NCBI GenBank assembly: GCA_026400835.1
Contig: JAPLOA010000077.1
Span: 62,001-126,000, forward strand
DNA: 64,000 nt
DNA from: Planctomycetales bacterium
GTDB lineage: Bacteria > Planctomycetota > Planctomycetia > Planctomycetales > Planctomycetaceae
Reading direction: 5' to 3'
Shown: positions 1 through 10,017 of the stretch, one piece after another
How positions within the stretch are numbered: the first letter of the stretch is position 1
Layout: each line of letters begins with the position of its first letter
Notes under the pieces: generated by a model
Database searches by the model: none
What the model was told of the DNA's origin: nothing
What the model saw: the letters and a program-made list of their open reading frames with translations, nothing else
Position numbers and translations under genes: made by a program

Positions 1-1334
1 TTATCAACGGACGGCTCTCCTTCCGCCTCGCCTGCAGTAGGGATTATCAGTTGTTCGGATGGCTCATTTGAAGATTCCGAAGCCAGATTGCCGCCAGATT
101 CTCCGACATCCACATTTCGGATGGCGATTGTCCACTCGTCATCCGACAGTCGTTTTCCACGGAGATTGAATGTGGTCGTCATCCAGCCGCTGGCCGCGCC
201 GCCCTTTGGGTGAATCTGAAACGTGGTGATCAGCCGGATGTCACCATCGACAAATTTCACCTGAAAGGGGTTGGTTCGAGCCAATTCCAGAGTAAACAGG
301 GTGGCCTCCTCAGAGGCTGCAGACCGCAGTGCGGCAACGATGGACATCAGCCGATCGGAAGAAAAAGCCGGACCAGCGTCGGGGCCGTCCTGAGGCAGCT
401 CGATTTTCTGCAGTTGCTTGTCCGTTAGTTTCAACCCCGCCGGAAAATACTGAGTCAGCAAGGACTCAATCGAATCCTCCGAGACAAAGGCAACGACGGA
501 CTCATCACTGCGAAATGCACCCGCTTCCGCCGGGATCGCAGCTACTGCACCGTCGCGGAGACGTGATTGATCAACCGTCCAGACAGAAACGACATCTTTG
601 GTTGATCGCGAACACCAGCGAAGACGAGTACTCCCGAAGATCGTATCAATCTTCCGTTGTGCCATCGTGACATCTTTCTGACGTTGCGAAAAATCTTCGT
701 CGATCAGTCGATTGATTTTGGGCAGGACATCACGAGACACATCTTCTGCCACAGCCTGATTAATCTGCGGAGTACGACGAAGGACTTCATTCCAGGCAAC
801 GCGATCACTCAACGGTCCCAGCAACGGCATGGTCGCGCCGGCAGTACTTAAAACTCGCTGCGGAGTTTGCGAGGCCTGAATTGTTCCGTGGGCCGGAAGC
901 GTCAAAAACGTTTTGCCGTCGAACCAAAGAGGTTTCGTGATTTCAAAATGATGCTGGCCGACACTGTCGACAGTGGCCTGAGAATTAAATCCCGTCGTCT
1001 GACTAGTGACGTCGCCGGAATTCAACAGTTCAAAACGGAGGGTTTTCTCATCGGGCACAATGCGCAGGCGAGTTTCCGTAACGGTCGACTGACTCCCTGT
1101 CACATTCGTATTCATCAGCAGCTTCGAAACGGCTTCCTGCTCATTTCGCGTGCGATGAAATCGTTCTTCCATCAGAGCATTGCGAATAGCGAAGCCAAAC
1201 AGCGGCGTGGCGGTTGGCGTTGATGGGGGCTCCTGAGCAAATGCGAGGCGTGTGATGAAGACATGACAAACCGCCAGCAGCACGACGCATATCGTGGCTT
1301 GAAGGAGATTTAGTCGTAAAGAACGTCCTTGCAT
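1..1334 (-). CDS. Exported hypothetical protein, C-terminal end beyond window
   Basis: A continuous minus-strand frame runs from an ATG at 1334 to the window edge without a stop (444 codons visible). The first ~34 residues form a signal peptide (basic start, hydrophobic VVLLAVCHVFITRLAFA core, then AQE), so the product is exported. The rest has no motif I recognise; it is mixed alpha/beta in character and looks like the large secreted proteins of unknown function common in planctomycetes. No clear Shine-Dalgarno precedes the ATG. It is divergent from the NHL-repeat gene at 1626, leaving about 290 nt between the starts. The frame is confident, the function unknown. Confidence 0.75.
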   Translation of the reverse strand, partial: MQGRSLRLNLLQATICVVLLAVCHVFITRLAFAQEPPSTPTATPLFGFAIRNALMEERFHRTRNEQEAVSKLLMNTNVTGSQSTVTETRLRIVPDEKTLRFELLNSGDVTSQTTGFNSQATVDSVGQHHFEITKPLWFDGKTFLTLPAHGTIQASQTPQRVLSTAGATMPLLGPLSDRVAWNEVLRRTPQINQAVAEDVSRDVLPKINRLIDEDFSQRQKDVTMAQRKIDTIFGSTRLRWCSRSTKDVVSVWTVDQSRLRDGAVAAIPAEAGAFRSDESVVAFVSEDSIESLLTQYFPAGLKLTDKQLQKIELPQDGPDAGPAFSSDRLMSIVAALRSAASEEATLFTLELARTNPFQVKFVDGDIRLITTFQIHPKGGAASGWMTTTFNLRGKRLSDDEWTIAIRNVDVGESGGNLASESSNEPSEQLIIPTAGEAEGEPSVD

Positions 1335-1625
1335 TGCGATGGGGAGCCCTGAGCCGCTTGTTTAACGGATGGTTCCGACCTATTTTGACGTCGTCCGGCA
1401 CAATTTCTACCACCGTTTCCGGAACTTCACCGGCTTCGGCGGGAAAATGACCATGAACGACCTCAGCAAACCCCAATTTGACTGCGGGGACTCTGGAGAT
1501 TGCGCTTCCGCTCCGTTCGCTCTGCTCCCTCCTCGAGCCCCTGTCGGGCTCCGTGCTGAATGTTTCCGGGAAAACCTGCCGCTGAACTGGCTGTCCGACC
1601 TTGTTTTGAATTCGAGGACTCTTCC

Positions 1626-2696
1626 GTGCAAAAACTTGTTTCAACACGTGTCCTTTCAGCGGCTCTGGTCTTTACGTTCTTTGTCTCATCATCATCAGCG
1701 ACGACGAGCGCAGAGGAGGTTGAGTTTGTTATTGGCGACTTTATGGAATCCGAAGGCGGCCAGTGGGACTCTGCAAAAAGCCTGCTGACATCTCCTTTTG
1801 GCGTGGCCTTTAATTCGGCCGGCGACATGTGGATTGTCGAACTCGAAGGCGGAAGAGTTCACAAACTGGACAGCACCGGCAAACTGCACCATTCAGGCGG
1901 TGACGGTTCAAAGAGCTACAAAGGTGATGGCGGACAACTTGCCGATGCAACTTTCAACGGGATGCACAACTGCGACACTTTGCCAAATGGAGATCTTTTG
2001 ATCGGCGACAGTTGGAATCATTGCATTCGCAAGGTTGATGCGAAAACAGGAGTGATTACGACAATTGCAGGCAATGGCAAAAAGGGCTTCAGTGGAGATG
2101 GCGGACCGGCAACAGAAGCCACTTTCGATTTCGTGATGTGCATCACATTGAGTCCGGACAAGAATGTGATTCATGTGGCCGATCTGAATAACCGTCGCAT
2201 TCGCGCTGTCGACCTGAAAAGCGGAATGGTCAGCACCATCGCAGGTAATGGTAAAAAGGATGTTCCGACGAATGGTGCTGCCGCCGTAGACAGCCCTCTG
2301 GTTGATCCTCGAGCAGTTGTTCAGGACTCAAAGGAGAACATCTGGATTCTCGAACGTGGCGGACATGCGCTGCGAGTTGTCCGGCCGGATGGTACGATTC
2401 ATACAATGGCTGGAACAGGTGTTCGAGGCTTCATTGACGGTCCCGGGCTGCAGGCTCAGTTCGGCTCTCCCAAACATCTTTGCATCGACAACGCCGACAA
2501 CATTTATATCGCTGACGACGAGAACGGTGCGATTCGTCGAGTCGATGCGAACAGCGGCGAAGTCACCACGATCCTCGGCAAAGGTCACGGGGATGCTCGA
2601 ATTCGCCTGAGCCATCCGCATGGTGTTACCTGGTACGATGGTTTTCTGTACGTTGTCGATATGGGCAACAATCGCATTGTGCGGATGAAGCTGTAG
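1626..2696 (+). CDS. Secreted NHL-repeat (beta-propeller) protein
   Basis: This 356-residue protein begins at GTG 1626, preceded by GAGG in ttcgaggactcttcc; the frame is open further upstream but the GTG start gives a clean signal peptide (VLSAALVFTFFVSSSSATTSA). The mature part carries repeated NHL-type blades: recurrent TIAGNGKKGFSGDGGPA-like strands, then 'NIYIADDENGAIRRVD' and 'LYVVDMGNNRIVRM' at the end. Such proteins fold as six-bladed propellers and usually bind proteins, glycans or other ligands outside the cytoplasm; no catalytic motif is visible. It stands alone, divergent from the exported protein to its left. Confidence 0.85.
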   Translation: MQKLVSTRVLSAALVFTFFVSSSSATTSAEEVEFVIGDFMESEGGQWDSAKSLLTSPFGVAFNSAGDMWIVELEGGRVHKLDSTGKLHHSGGDGSKSYKGDGGQLADATFNGMHNCDTLPNGDLLIGDSWNHCIRKVDAKTGVITTIAGNGKKGFSGDGGPATEATFDFVMCITLSPDKNVIHVADLNNRRIRAVDLKSGMVSTIAGNGKKDVPTNGAAAVDSPLVDPRAVVQDSKENIWILERGGHALRVVRPDGTIHTMAGTGVRGFIDGPGLQAQFGSPKHLCIDNADNIYIADDENGAIRRVDANSGEVTTILGKGHGDARIRLSHPHGVTWYDGFLYVVDMGNNRIVRMKL

Positions 2697-2856
2697 GCGA
2701 AACTCAGGGCGTTTGGTGTCTTCATCGCTCAGCGTCAAGCTATAGGCCTCGTTTTTGTGATTCGCCTTCAGCTCGCCGTTAAATGAAAACGCTGTATGCG
2801 TGATTAAATCAACAGTCGCCTGCGTCACGGGCTATGTCTCTTCGGGGCCAATAACT

Positions 2857-3144
2857 TCAATAATTGAACAGTTGCTTTTGAGTCCAGACCTTCGAGGTTG
2901 CTCGATTCATCGCACGTTGCACAATGCCTTTGGAGTTAATCGTCAATTCCCGACCCTTCATCGCGCGAGCCACCAGTTTGAAGGTCAGTTGCTCGGCCGA
3001 TGCTTCGACGAGATCTTTTGGTTTCAGATCGTACTGTTGCATCAATTCGACAATCGGCTGAGGGCCTTTGTTGCGTTCGCTGCCTGCGAGGTTATCGACC
3101 TCTTCTGTCTGGCCAGGAACCTCAGCTTGTTCATCATTTGTCAT
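2857..3144 (-). CDS. Small conserved-type hypothetical protein
   Basis: A 95-residue soluble, highly charged protein starting at ATG 3144 (MTNDEQAEVPGQ). The first 25 residues are acidic and probably disordered. The remainder contains 'PQPIVELMQQYDLKPKDLVEASAEQLTFK' in two overlapping helix-rich stretches followed by a basic C-terminus (RAMNRATSKVWTQKQ), which suggests a small helical, possibly nucleic-acid-binding, protein. The frame stays open upstream to 3282, but those extra residues are Cys/Ser-rich and unconvincing. No strong ribosome binding site. I do not recognise the family; composition argues that it is real. Confidence 0.55.
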   Translation of the reverse strand: MTNDEQAEVPGQTEEVDNLAGSERNKGPQPIVELMQQYDLKPKDLVEASAEQLTFKLVARAMKGRELTINSKGIVQRAMNRATSKVWTQKQLFNY

Positions 3145-3330
3145 TGAAAGAGCCGTACACGGTGTGGAGATATTGCGTAATTGGGTCAACAGTCCGGACG
3201 TTTTCGTTGCCGAATTTGCGAAGTGCACTGAGTATCCCCAAAGCGACTCCTCAAGGCAACACTCTGTTGAACCGATTAGCAAACCTTAAAGTCAGTTCTC
3301 ATCTCTCCTCTGGAAAATCCTTACCAGATA

Positions 3331-4135
3331 ATGCCTATGTCTGAAAATACTCTTTGGTCGGTGAAAACTCGTGAGCTGCACAATCATCACTTTGATTCCA
3401 CGATCTGGAATGAATTTCAGTTTCGAGATGATGCATCGTTATCGCGACGTATGCCAAATCCGGCACGACCTCCATGTTCCACCCAAAGAAGTAAAGCTTC
3501 CGTAAGTGGAGGCTCAGACTCATCGGCGTTTTCTGAAGACTCATTTGCCGGTCGATGCGTTAGTGTTTTCGCCGCGAGCCAAATATCTCTATATCGGCCG
3601 AGATGGTCGTGATGTTGTCTGGAGCCTTTACAGCCATCACGCGAATGCGAATCAGTTATGGTACGACGCCCTGAATGAGACTCCCGGCCGAGTTGGTCTG
3701 CCGATCGAGCGACCAACAGAAGATCTGTGCCAGTACTGGCACGACTGGCTTAATCGCGATGGATTTCCGTTATGGTCATTCTGGGACAACGTTCACACAT
3801 GGTGGCAGATTCGAGATCTTCCCAATGTGTGTTTCGTAAACTTCTCGGAACTTAAGCGAGATCTTCGAGGAACGATTCGCCAGATTGCGGAGTTTCTGCA
3901 GATCCGAATCAATGAGTCGCGATGGACGGCCATTCTCGGGCATTGCTCATTCGAGTGGATGAAGAAGAATGCGACGAAGAATGTCCCGCTCGGCGGTTTA
4001 ATCTGGGATGCGGGGGCAGGAATCTTCATCAACAAAGGCGTCAACGGTCGCTGGGCTGATGTTCTGACTCCAGACGAAGCTGCTGGGTACGAACGAATTG
4101 CAATTGAACAACTCGGAGCCGACTGCGCTCCGTAG
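3331..4135 (+). pseudogene. Broken sulfotransferase (PF00685-type)
   Basis: The pieces of one PAPS-dependent sulfotransferase are spread over three frames. The N-terminus (MPMSENTLWSVKTRELHNHH, 3331 onward) is in one frame. The 5'-phosphosulfate-binding loop IVIATYAKSGTT is readable at about 3436-3471 in a second, after one missing base. The sequence then jumps to LHVPPKEVKLP in a third frame, where family members carry about 25-30 more residues, so a deletion is inferred. A TAA stop (3502-3504) interrupts 'KLP-VEAQTHRRF'. From there 209 residues run intact to 4135, including the 3'-phosphate site region IGRDGRDVVWSL and the C-terminal GVNGRW motif. A functional enzyme is very unlikely, although the downstream part remains an open frame from 3506. 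Confidence 0.85.
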
Positions 4136-4201
4136 CTTGCGACAGGCAAAGCCTTAGGCCAGTCGAATCGGCTTCAACCACTTTTGCGTAAGCCATGCAG
4201 A

Positions 4202-5389
4202 TTACGAAATGACACCCACCTTTCGCCCGGCGCGCTGGAAGGCATTGACGGCGAATTCTAATTGCTCGCGAGTATGCGCGGCAGACATCTGAGTTCGGAT
4301 GCGGGCTTCGCCTTTGGGAACAACGGGGAATGAAAATCCGACGACGTAAATGCCCTCTTGCAGCAGTTCGTCGGCAAGTCGAGCGGCCAGCGCGGCGTCG
4401 CCGATCATGACCGGAATGATCGGATGCTCGCCCGGCAGAAGCCGAAAGCCCGCGGCTGTCATCGCGCTGCGGAAGTAGCGTGAGTTCTCCTGAAGTTGAG
4501 TTCTCAGGCTTTGCGACTCATTCAGCAACTCCAATGTTCTGACGGATGCTGCTGCAATTGGCGGTGCGAGAGTATTCGAAAACAGATACGGGCGAGATCG
4601 CTGACGCAGCAGGTCGATCAGCGGTTTGCGGCCACTGGTGTAACCGCCGCTTGCTCCTCCCAGAGCTTTCCCAAGAGTTCCGGTGAGAATATCGATGCGA
4701 TCAGCGACCCCAAAATGTTCGGGGGTGCCTCGTCCCGTTGGTCCCATGAAACCCACCGCGTGTGAATCATCCACCATGACGATCGCGTTGTACTTGTCAG
4801 CCAGAGCACAGATCTCCGGTAGATTGGCCAGATAGCCGTCCATGGAGAACACGCCATCGGTCGCAATCATGCGGAAGCGACAGGACGCTGCAGCCTGAAG
4901 CTGTTCCTCCAGATGGGCCATGTCATTATTGCGATATCGAAACCGCTGCGCTTTGCAGAGTCTGACGCCGTCGATAATGCTGGCATGATTCAGTGAGTCT
5001 GAAATGATTGCGTCCTGGTCGCTGAGCAAAGTCTCGAAGAGGCCGCCGTTTGCATCAAAGCAGGATCCATAGAGAATGGTTTCTTCGGTTCCAAGAAATT
5101 CGCTAAGCTTTGCTTCCAGTGTTCTGTGGATCGTCTGAGTACCGCAGATAAAACGAACGGAGGCCATGCCGTAGCCCCAGCGGTCCAGACCTTCGTGGGC
5201 GGCACGGACAATCTCCGGATGATCGGCCAGCCCCAGATAATTGTTTGCACAAAGATTCAGCATCGAACGCTGATCAAGCAGACGGATGTCGGCCTGCTGT
5301 GGTGAATCAATCGTTCGTTCCGACTTAAACAGTCCCTGACTGCGAATAGATTCCAGTTCTGCGACTGCATGTTCGAGAAGTGTGGACAA
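4202..5389 (-). CDS. kbl: 2-amino-3-ketobutyrate CoA ligase (glycine C-acetyltransferase)
   Basis: PLP-dependent enzyme of the alpha-oxoamine synthase family that cleaves 2-amino-3-ketobutyrate with CoA to glycine and acetyl-CoA in threonine breakdown. The 395-residue product matches the usual Kbl length and carries the family blocks [58 protein letters not shown], the PLP-lysine region [15 protein letters not shown], and [12 protein letters not shown]. Start chosen at TTG 5389: GGAG lies 7 nt upstream, and length matches E. coli Kbl; a start at 5551 would overlap the divergent gene at 5473. The usual partner threonine dehydrogenase is not adjacent. Confidence 0.93.
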   Translation of the reverse strand: MSTLLEHAVAELESIRSQGLFKSERTIDSPQQADIRLLDQRSMLNLCANNYLGLADHPEIVRAAHEGLDRWGYGMASVRFICGTQTIHRTLEAKLSEFLGTEETILYGSCFDANGGLFETLLSDQDAIISDSLNHASIIDGVRLCKAQRFRYRNNDMAHLEEQLQAAASCRFRMIATDGVFSMDGYLANLPEICALADKYNAIVMVDDSHAVGFMGPTGRGTPEHFGVADRIDILTGTLGKALGGASGGYTSGRKPLIDLLRQRSRPYLFSNTLAPPIAAASVRTLELLNESQSLRTQLQENSRYFRSAMTAAGFRLLPGEHPIIPVMIGDAALAARLADELLQEGIYVVGFSFPVVPKGEARIRTQMSAAHTREQLEFAVNAFQRAGRKVGVIS

Positions 5390-5472
5390 GAGACGGCTCC
5401 GATTGTCATGATCCGGGAAAGCGTTAGCAAATTCTAGCAGCGAAGGTCGACCGACCCCAGCAAAGGCTCTTG

Positions 5473-6375
5473 ATGATGTCCAAATTTGAACACTCGCCGG
5501 GCGAAATCGCGACCGGGGCCTGCGCTTCATTGCTTGAATCGCCGGCTGCAAAACGAGCGGCCACGCTCAACGCGCAGACCAGAGTTCTGGAGACGTATGA
5601 ACAGCATCGACAGAAGACCATGGAGCTTGTTTCGTTGGCGGCTGATGAATTCGGATCACTCACGGAACAAACCGTGTCCATTCTGGGAGCCGGAAACTGT
5701 ATGGATCTGGATCTGCAGCAACTGGCGACTCTATTCCACAACGTTAGCCTGCTGGACATTGACTGTGATGCCGTGGAATCCGGAGTCAACGCTTCGGAAG
5801 GTCTTCGAACTTCTCGCGTGCAGATAGTTGCCCCGGTTGATCTCGCGACGCCACTGGCCACAACGACGGCAGCCTCTTTGTTGGAGGCTGGTTCGATTGC
5901 ACAGCTCTGCCAGCAGCTTGCAAGTCCGCTCGCAACTCTGCCTGTTGTCCCGGCAGATGTTGTTGTTTCCACGTGTGTTCTGAGTCAGATACTGAGTGCC
6001 CTGAGTCATCTTGTTACAGAAAATCATCCGCAGTTCCTTCCGCTGATTCAGGCGTTGCGTCGAGGTCATCTGGTGCGCATGCTGCAATTGCTGAAGCCCG
6101 GCGGGCGAGGCATCCTGATCAGCGACCTCGTCTCTTCCGAAACTACTCCCGCGCTGGCTTCGATCGATGATGCCGGTCTTCCCAATCTGCTGACTCAGGC
6201 ACTCGCGACGGGCAACTTTTTCTCAGGGCTGCATCCGGGCGTGATGCTGCAGGACCTTGGAGCAGCTCCTGGCGTTGCATCGTCGGTAGATTCTCCCGTC
6301 ATGACCGCTCCCTGGCGCTGGCAGATGGGGCCGCGTACTTATGCTGTATACGCCATTACATTCCGCAAGAAATGA
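5473..6375 (+). CDS. Putative SAM-dependent methyltransferase-like protein
   Basis: A 300-residue cytoplasmic protein with AAAGG just upstream of ATG 5473 (a TTG at 5470 is in frame). The segment [17 protein letters not shown] followed by [14 protein letters not shown] (about residues 69-105) resembles motif I and the acidic end of strand 2 of Rossmann methyltransferases. '[14 protein letters not shown]' fits the post-core KPGG motif of the same fold. The middle is variable. It is divergent from kbl with about 80 nt between starts. Substrate unknown; the fold is an inference from these two motifs. Confidence 0.65.
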   Translation: MMSKFEHSPGEIATGACASLLESPAAKRAATLNAQTRVLETYEQHRQKTMELVSLAADEFGSLTEQTVSILGAGNCMDLDLQQLATLFHNVSLLDIDCDAVESGVNASEGLRTSRVQIVAPVDLATPLATTTAASLLEAGSIAQLCQQLASPLATLPVVPADVVVSTCVLSQILSALSHLVTENHPQFLPLIQALRRGHLVRMLQLLKPGGRGILISDLVSSETTPALASIDDAGLPNLLTQALATGNFFSGLHPGVMLQDLGAAPGVASSVDSPVMTAPWRWQMGPRTYAVYAITFRKK

Positions 6376-6622
6376 ATTGCGTTTTCCATTGATAATTTTG
6401 GCGACGTGCTTCAATTGCTGCAGATTTGCGAGCCTGAGAAGCGCTGGCGGAAACGCGTTTCTCTGATTGATCCCACTGTTCACGGTTGAGTCAGACCGTC
6501 ATACTTCCCCACCACTTTGAGTGGAGTTCAGTTGCTGTGCTGATAAGCGTCGATGTGACTTTTACGCAAAGAAGCCGGATCAGTGCCTGCAAAATTCAGT
6601 TTGACGGTGTGAGGGAACTTTA
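6376..6622. other. Intergenic, nothing recognised
   Basis: No convincing reading frame, hairpin terminator or repeat was seen between the methyltransferase-like gene and the adenylate kinase gene. The last 20 nt hold the ribosome binding site (GAGGGAA) of the next gene. Confidence 0.5.
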
Positions 6623-7261
6623 ATGACATCAAGGACAAGATACCGTTGCGTGCCACTGTTTGGTCCTCCGGGTGTCGGAAAAGGGACGCAGGGCGGAATC
6701 CTCGCACATATCCCCGGCTTCTTTCACTTGTCCGTCGGTGATGTTTTTCGATCAATCGATATCGGATCTCCCAACGGTCGCGAAGTCTACAAGCATATTT
6801 CGCGAGGTGAACTTGTTCCGGATGAATTAACCATTCGCATCTGGCGGAAGACGGTCGAAGCTTACGTAGCTCTGTCGCGGTTTAAACCACACGAAGACCT
6901 GCTGATTCTGGACGGGATGCCTCGCAACGTAAATCAGGTTCAACTGATTCAGGAGTACCTGGAGATCGATCGCGTGATTTATCTCAAGTGTTCGGATGAG
7001 GAGGATATGGTGCATCGAATCCGTCGCCGGGCAATTCGAGAAAACCGCACTGACGATGCCAACGACGACATTATTCGGAGGCGATTCGATATTTACCGCG
7101 AAGTCACAGCACCCGTGCTGCAACAGTATGATCCGGCCATCATTCACGAAGTGGATGCGAATGGATCTCCGGCTGAGGTGCTGCGGTCAATTCTGGACTG
7201 CCTGATTCCGATGCAGAACGAGCTGTTTGCGACGAACAAAGTTGAAGAAGACGGTGAGTAG
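6623..7261 (+). CDS. adk: Adenylate kinase-family nucleoside monophosphate kinase
   Basis: A 212-residue kinase that would interconvert ATP + AMP and 2 ADP. It shows the P-loop GPPGVGKGTQ (residues 14-23), the NMP-binding segment LSVGDVFRS, the LDGMPRN motif (a variant of DGFPR), and a short LID without zinc-binding cysteines (RRRAIRENRTDDANDDIIRRRF). The start ATG is preceded by GAGGGAA at good spacing. The sequence is somewhat divergent from canonical Adk (Met for Phe in DGFPR), so it may be a second, specialised NMP kinase. Family membership is certain, the exact substrate less so. Confidence 0.85.
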   Translation: MTSRTRYRCVPLFGPPGVGKGTQGGILAHIPGFFHLSVGDVFRSIDIGSPNGREVYKHISRGELVPDELTIRIWRKTVEAYVALSRFKPHEDLLILDGMPRNVNQVQLIQEYLEIDRVIYLKCSDEEDMVHRIRRRAIRENRTDDANDDIIRRRFDIYREVTAPVLQQYDPAIIHEVDANGSPAEVLRSILDCLIPMQNELFATNKVEEDGE

Positions 7262-7268
7262 CCGGACC

Positions 7269-7991
7269 TTATCGCTCCCTGGGGCGAACAATCAGCAGAT
7301 TGGCATCGTAGGTCAGAATTCCCAGCAGGATCGAACACACAACTCGATCAAGTGACACTTCGTACTTGTAGTTTGTCGAAATCGGATTGGGATGAAACGG
7401 GTCCGCCACAAGCACAGATCGTTCGATTGAATCATATCCGCACAGGACCGCAAAGTGTCCACTGGGAAGCCCAGCGATATCGTCGGGAGTGCTGGTCGCC
7501 GGGATTTCTCTTCGTTCGCGATACAGATAAGTCGCGCTGAGCCCTGTCAGCACCGGAATCGACTGCTTTAGGTACCGGCGAATCAGATTGCCGGTGAGAT
7601 CTTCCATGCGAATCTTACCACCCAGCTTCATGAATTCGATATAAGTCTCGCAGGCGACTCGCAGCTTTTCCTTGGGCTTGGCCTTCATCTGAGCCCGCAG
7701 CTTATCGTCGACGTTCAGGCCTTCCAGCAGATGTCCGTCGGCATTGAACCAGGTAGGATCGAAGACCTGCAGATTAAATGTGAAGATCCGTGCGTCGTAG
7801 CCTCGTCGCAAAGCGTGGCAGCCAAGCATTACGGCCAGAGTTCCACCATCGGCAAAGACGGGAACTTCATCAATTACTTCCTGCAGCGGGAGTTCATCGC
7901 CGTAATAACTATAGACAGCATGCAGGCACGTCGGTCCGCAGGTTGTGTTGTCCGGTTGCTGAAGAAATTCAAACTGCAGTCGAGTGTCCAT
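7269..7991 (-). CDS. C39-like (papain-fold) peptidase domain protein
   Basis: A 240-residue protein starting at ATG 7991 (MDTRLQFEFLQQPDNTTCGP). The features of the C39-like peptidase fold are present: catalytic Cys in NTTCGPTC near residue 17, the His in LPSGHFAVLCGYD, and the Asp in VLVADPF. There is no signal peptide and no ABC-transporter domain, so this is a free-standing predicted cysteine peptidase or glutamine-cleft enzyme. It lies 58 nt downstream of the MFS gene on the same strand, so co-transcription is likely. The frame is open upstream to 8144, but the extra residues overlap the MFS gene and are atypical. Confidence 0.8.
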   Translation of the reverse strand: MDTRLQFEFLQQPDNTTCGPTCLHAVYSYYGDELPLQEVIDEVPVFADGGTLAVMLGCHALRRGYDARIFTFNLQVFDPTWFNADGHLLEGLNVDDKLRAQMKAKPKEKLRVACETYIEFMKLGGKIRMEDLTGNLIRRYLKQSIPVLTGLSATYLYRERREIPATSTPDDIAGLPSGHFAVLCGYDSIERSVLVADPFHPNPISTNYKYEVSLDRVVCSILLGILTYDANLLIVRPRER

Positions 7992-8049
7992 TGGCAGACG
8001 ATTCCTTCCGCATGGCGTACCTGAACCCTGTTTTTTAGCTTCAACCGGA

Positions 8050-9630
8050 TCACTCTCGCGGCCGCAGTTCTTCCATCCCCACGGAATTAACTCGGGCGGG
8101 CAATCGAGCCGTCGACTGACCTTCTCGGCGACGACTGCCACCACTGCCGCCTTCGATGATTCGAGACGACACGGAGGATTCTTCTTTTACGAGTCCGGAA
8201 ACAAGGATGACGGATTCATCATCAGGGTGGCCAGAGTTGTTGGCAGCAACTGCTCGTGCTCCACCAGCCATGGCGGTCGCCGATTTTGACCGGACAACTT
8301 CCACGGCTGATGTCCTGATCCAGCCACGTACCGCGCTATGAGTTGTCCGGACCGCATTGCGGCGACCCGGCAAAGCCAGCAGCGCGGCGAAACGAAAGAA
8401 TCCGGAGGCGACAAAGACCGTAACGTAGGCGTGATGATCTCTCCCCAGTGAATTCAGAATCCACGCGCCAATAAATGTTCCGGCAACCATCGCGGCGGAG
8501 TTTCCAAGGTTATACATCGTCAGGACAGTCACACGCTTTTCACCGGGAATCTGCCGGAAGAACTGCAGCAGCATGGCCAGCTCATAGCAGCCCCAGACGA
8601 GACCGCTCAGGATCTGAACGCCAGCCAAATACCAAATATTCTGAGAGAAAAACCACAACGCACTGATTGGCACAATCCCCGCGCTGCCCACCCATAACAG
8701 GCGGTCAGCACCCCAGCGATTGGCAAAGCGTCCAGCCCAGGCCAGCGACATCATCTTGCCGATGAATCCCAGCGACAGCAGGCCCATGTAGTCGACCCAT
8801 GACATCTTCAGGACCTTCAGCATGAAGGGATTGAAGTAAGGGCCTGAAACATGGACAGCTGTCTGGACAGCCATCAGAAATAAGACAAGGCGTCCGGCCG
8901 TCCCGGGGCGACGCACGACGTTGAGAGCAGCGACAAACTTTTGCCCTGCAGTGACTCGGTCAGGTTTCACATCATCAGCATTAGCGCCAGCGGTTCTGAC
9001 AGAGTGCAGGACTTCTGTTTGCCGTGAGAGCATTGCGGCTGACACAAAGCGTCCGATGGCTCCGACACCAAAAAGAATCGCGAAGACCGCGACGGTCAGT
9101 TCACGAGCAACCGACCAGCGAAGCAGGAGACCTCCTGAAATCAGTCCGAGCAGAACGCCAATGTGACACATACGACTTCGGCGAGCAAAGAAGCCGCTGC
9201 GAATTCGTTGCGGAACGAGTTGCTCAACCCACGTATTCCAGGCAGGTCCAGTTGCAAGTCCCGCCGCCCAATACAACGTGGCCGGAACGAAAACCAGCCA
9301 CGCTGGCAAGTGTTGCATGAATGACATGCCCATCAGCATCAACATGCTGCAGGCCTGAATCGTGGCTGTGGTGACGACGAAGCGTCGATACGAGCCCAGC
9401 TTTTGCAACAGGAACGGCGCGAACAGTTGCAGGATGCTTCCCAACAGAACGGGCACCGTGGCCACCATCGCAGCGGTCAGATCGCCAAGTCCGCGCGCCA
9501 GCACAAAGGCGGGCAGGTAGGATTCGGCAATCCCTACCATAACGCTGAACGAGAAACCGTCCGCGTTCATCGCCCGGAGATTGCGCCTCAGCGTTTTCCG
9601 GCGAGGAACGGTTCGAGCCTGCATGATCAT
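8050..9630 (-). CDS. MFS transporter
   Basis: A 526-residue integral membrane protein with about 12 hydrophobic segments from residue 25 to about 435 (e.g. AAMVATVPVLLGSILQLF, VQILSGLVWGCYELAMLL), a basic first cytoplasmic stretch, and a ~90-residue hydrophilic Ser/Arg/Gly-rich tail that is unusual for the superfamily. The fold is that of MFS_1 permeases, probably an exporter; the substrate cannot be read. It precedes the C39-like peptidase gene, possibly as an operon. No good ribosome binding site is seen; ATG 9624 or 9570 are alternatives. Confidence 0.85.
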   Translation of the reverse strand: MIMQARTVPRRKTLRRNLRAMNADGFSFSVMVGIAESYLPAFVLARGLGDLTAAMVATVPVLLGSILQLFAPFLLQKLGSYRRFVVTTATIQACSMLMLMGMSFMQHLPAWLVFVPATLYWAAGLATGPAWNTWVEQLVPQRIRSGFFARRSRMCHIGVLLGLISGGLLLRWSVARELTVAVFAILFGVGAIGRFVSAAMLSRQTEVLHSVRTAGANADDVKPDRVTAGQKFVAALNVVRRPGTAGRLVLFLMAVQTAVHVSGPYFNPFMLKVLKMSWVDYMGLLSLGFIGKMMSLAWAGRFANRWGADRLLWVGSAGIVPISALWFFSQNIWYLAGVQILSGLVWGCYELAMLLQFFRQIPGEKRVTVLTMYNLGNSAAMVAGTFIGAWILNSLGRDHHAYVTVFVASGFFRFAALLALPGRRNAVRTTHSAVRGWIRTSAVEVVRSKSATAMAGGARAVAANNSGHPDDESVILVSGLVKEESSVSSRIIEGGSGGSRRREGQSTARLPARVNSVGMEELRPRE

Positions 9631-9916
9631 GGGAGCGACAGAAGTCCAGAGAGGTGAGTCAGCGACAATCCGTTTCCTGTATCAGCTTTCACTGATACGG
9701 GCGGGCAATTCGTCATCGAACGGACACCGTTCGATTCGCCTGGGTTCTGACTCTCACCATCAGGATTTCGCTGACATCATTCTGCAGCGGCCGGATGATG
9801 AGGGCGATTCAAAAGAAGATTCTTTTGAACTGGATCTCACCGGCTATTGCCCCGCAGGGAAATTGGTACCCGAACGGCCAATCCCGGACAACGAGTTTTT
9901 CCTCAGTTTTGAATGA
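9629..9916 (+). CDS. Possible small hypothetical protein
   Basis: A 95-residue frame from ATG 9629, head to head with the MFS gene. Its second half (ADIILQRPDDEGDSKEDSF, then ELDLTGYCPAGKLVPERP) has a coding-like acidic composition, ending NEFFLSFE. There is no good ribosome binding site, and its start overlaps the divergent MFS start by a couple of bases. No family recognised. It may be real but unproven. Confidence 0.3.
   Translation: MGATEVQRGESATIRFLYQLSLIRAGNSSSNGHRSIRLGSDSHHQDFADIILQRPDDEGDSKEDSFELDLTGYCPAGKLVPERPIPDNEFFLSFE
9679..9698. repeat. 7-bp inverted repeat (operator or hairpin)
   Basis: GTATCAG (9679-9685) and CTGATAC (9692-9698) are separated by six bases. It lies about 50 nt upstream of the MFS start on the minus strand, where a regulator site could sit, but it is also inside the possible small ORF. 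There is no T-run, so a terminator is unlikely. Confidence 0.35.
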
Positions 9917-10017
9917 CTCTCACACGTTCCCGGTTCGTGGAAGTCGGGAACATGATCGCTTCGCCGATCCCGCCCGGCGACAGGCTGGAATTGCCTGTTA
10001 CCGGACTGATGACTCCT

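Noticed and set aside
2328-2828. Minus-strand open frame overlapping the NHL-repeat gene
   Set aside because: Mostly antisense to a clear coding region, with no motif or ribosome binding site.
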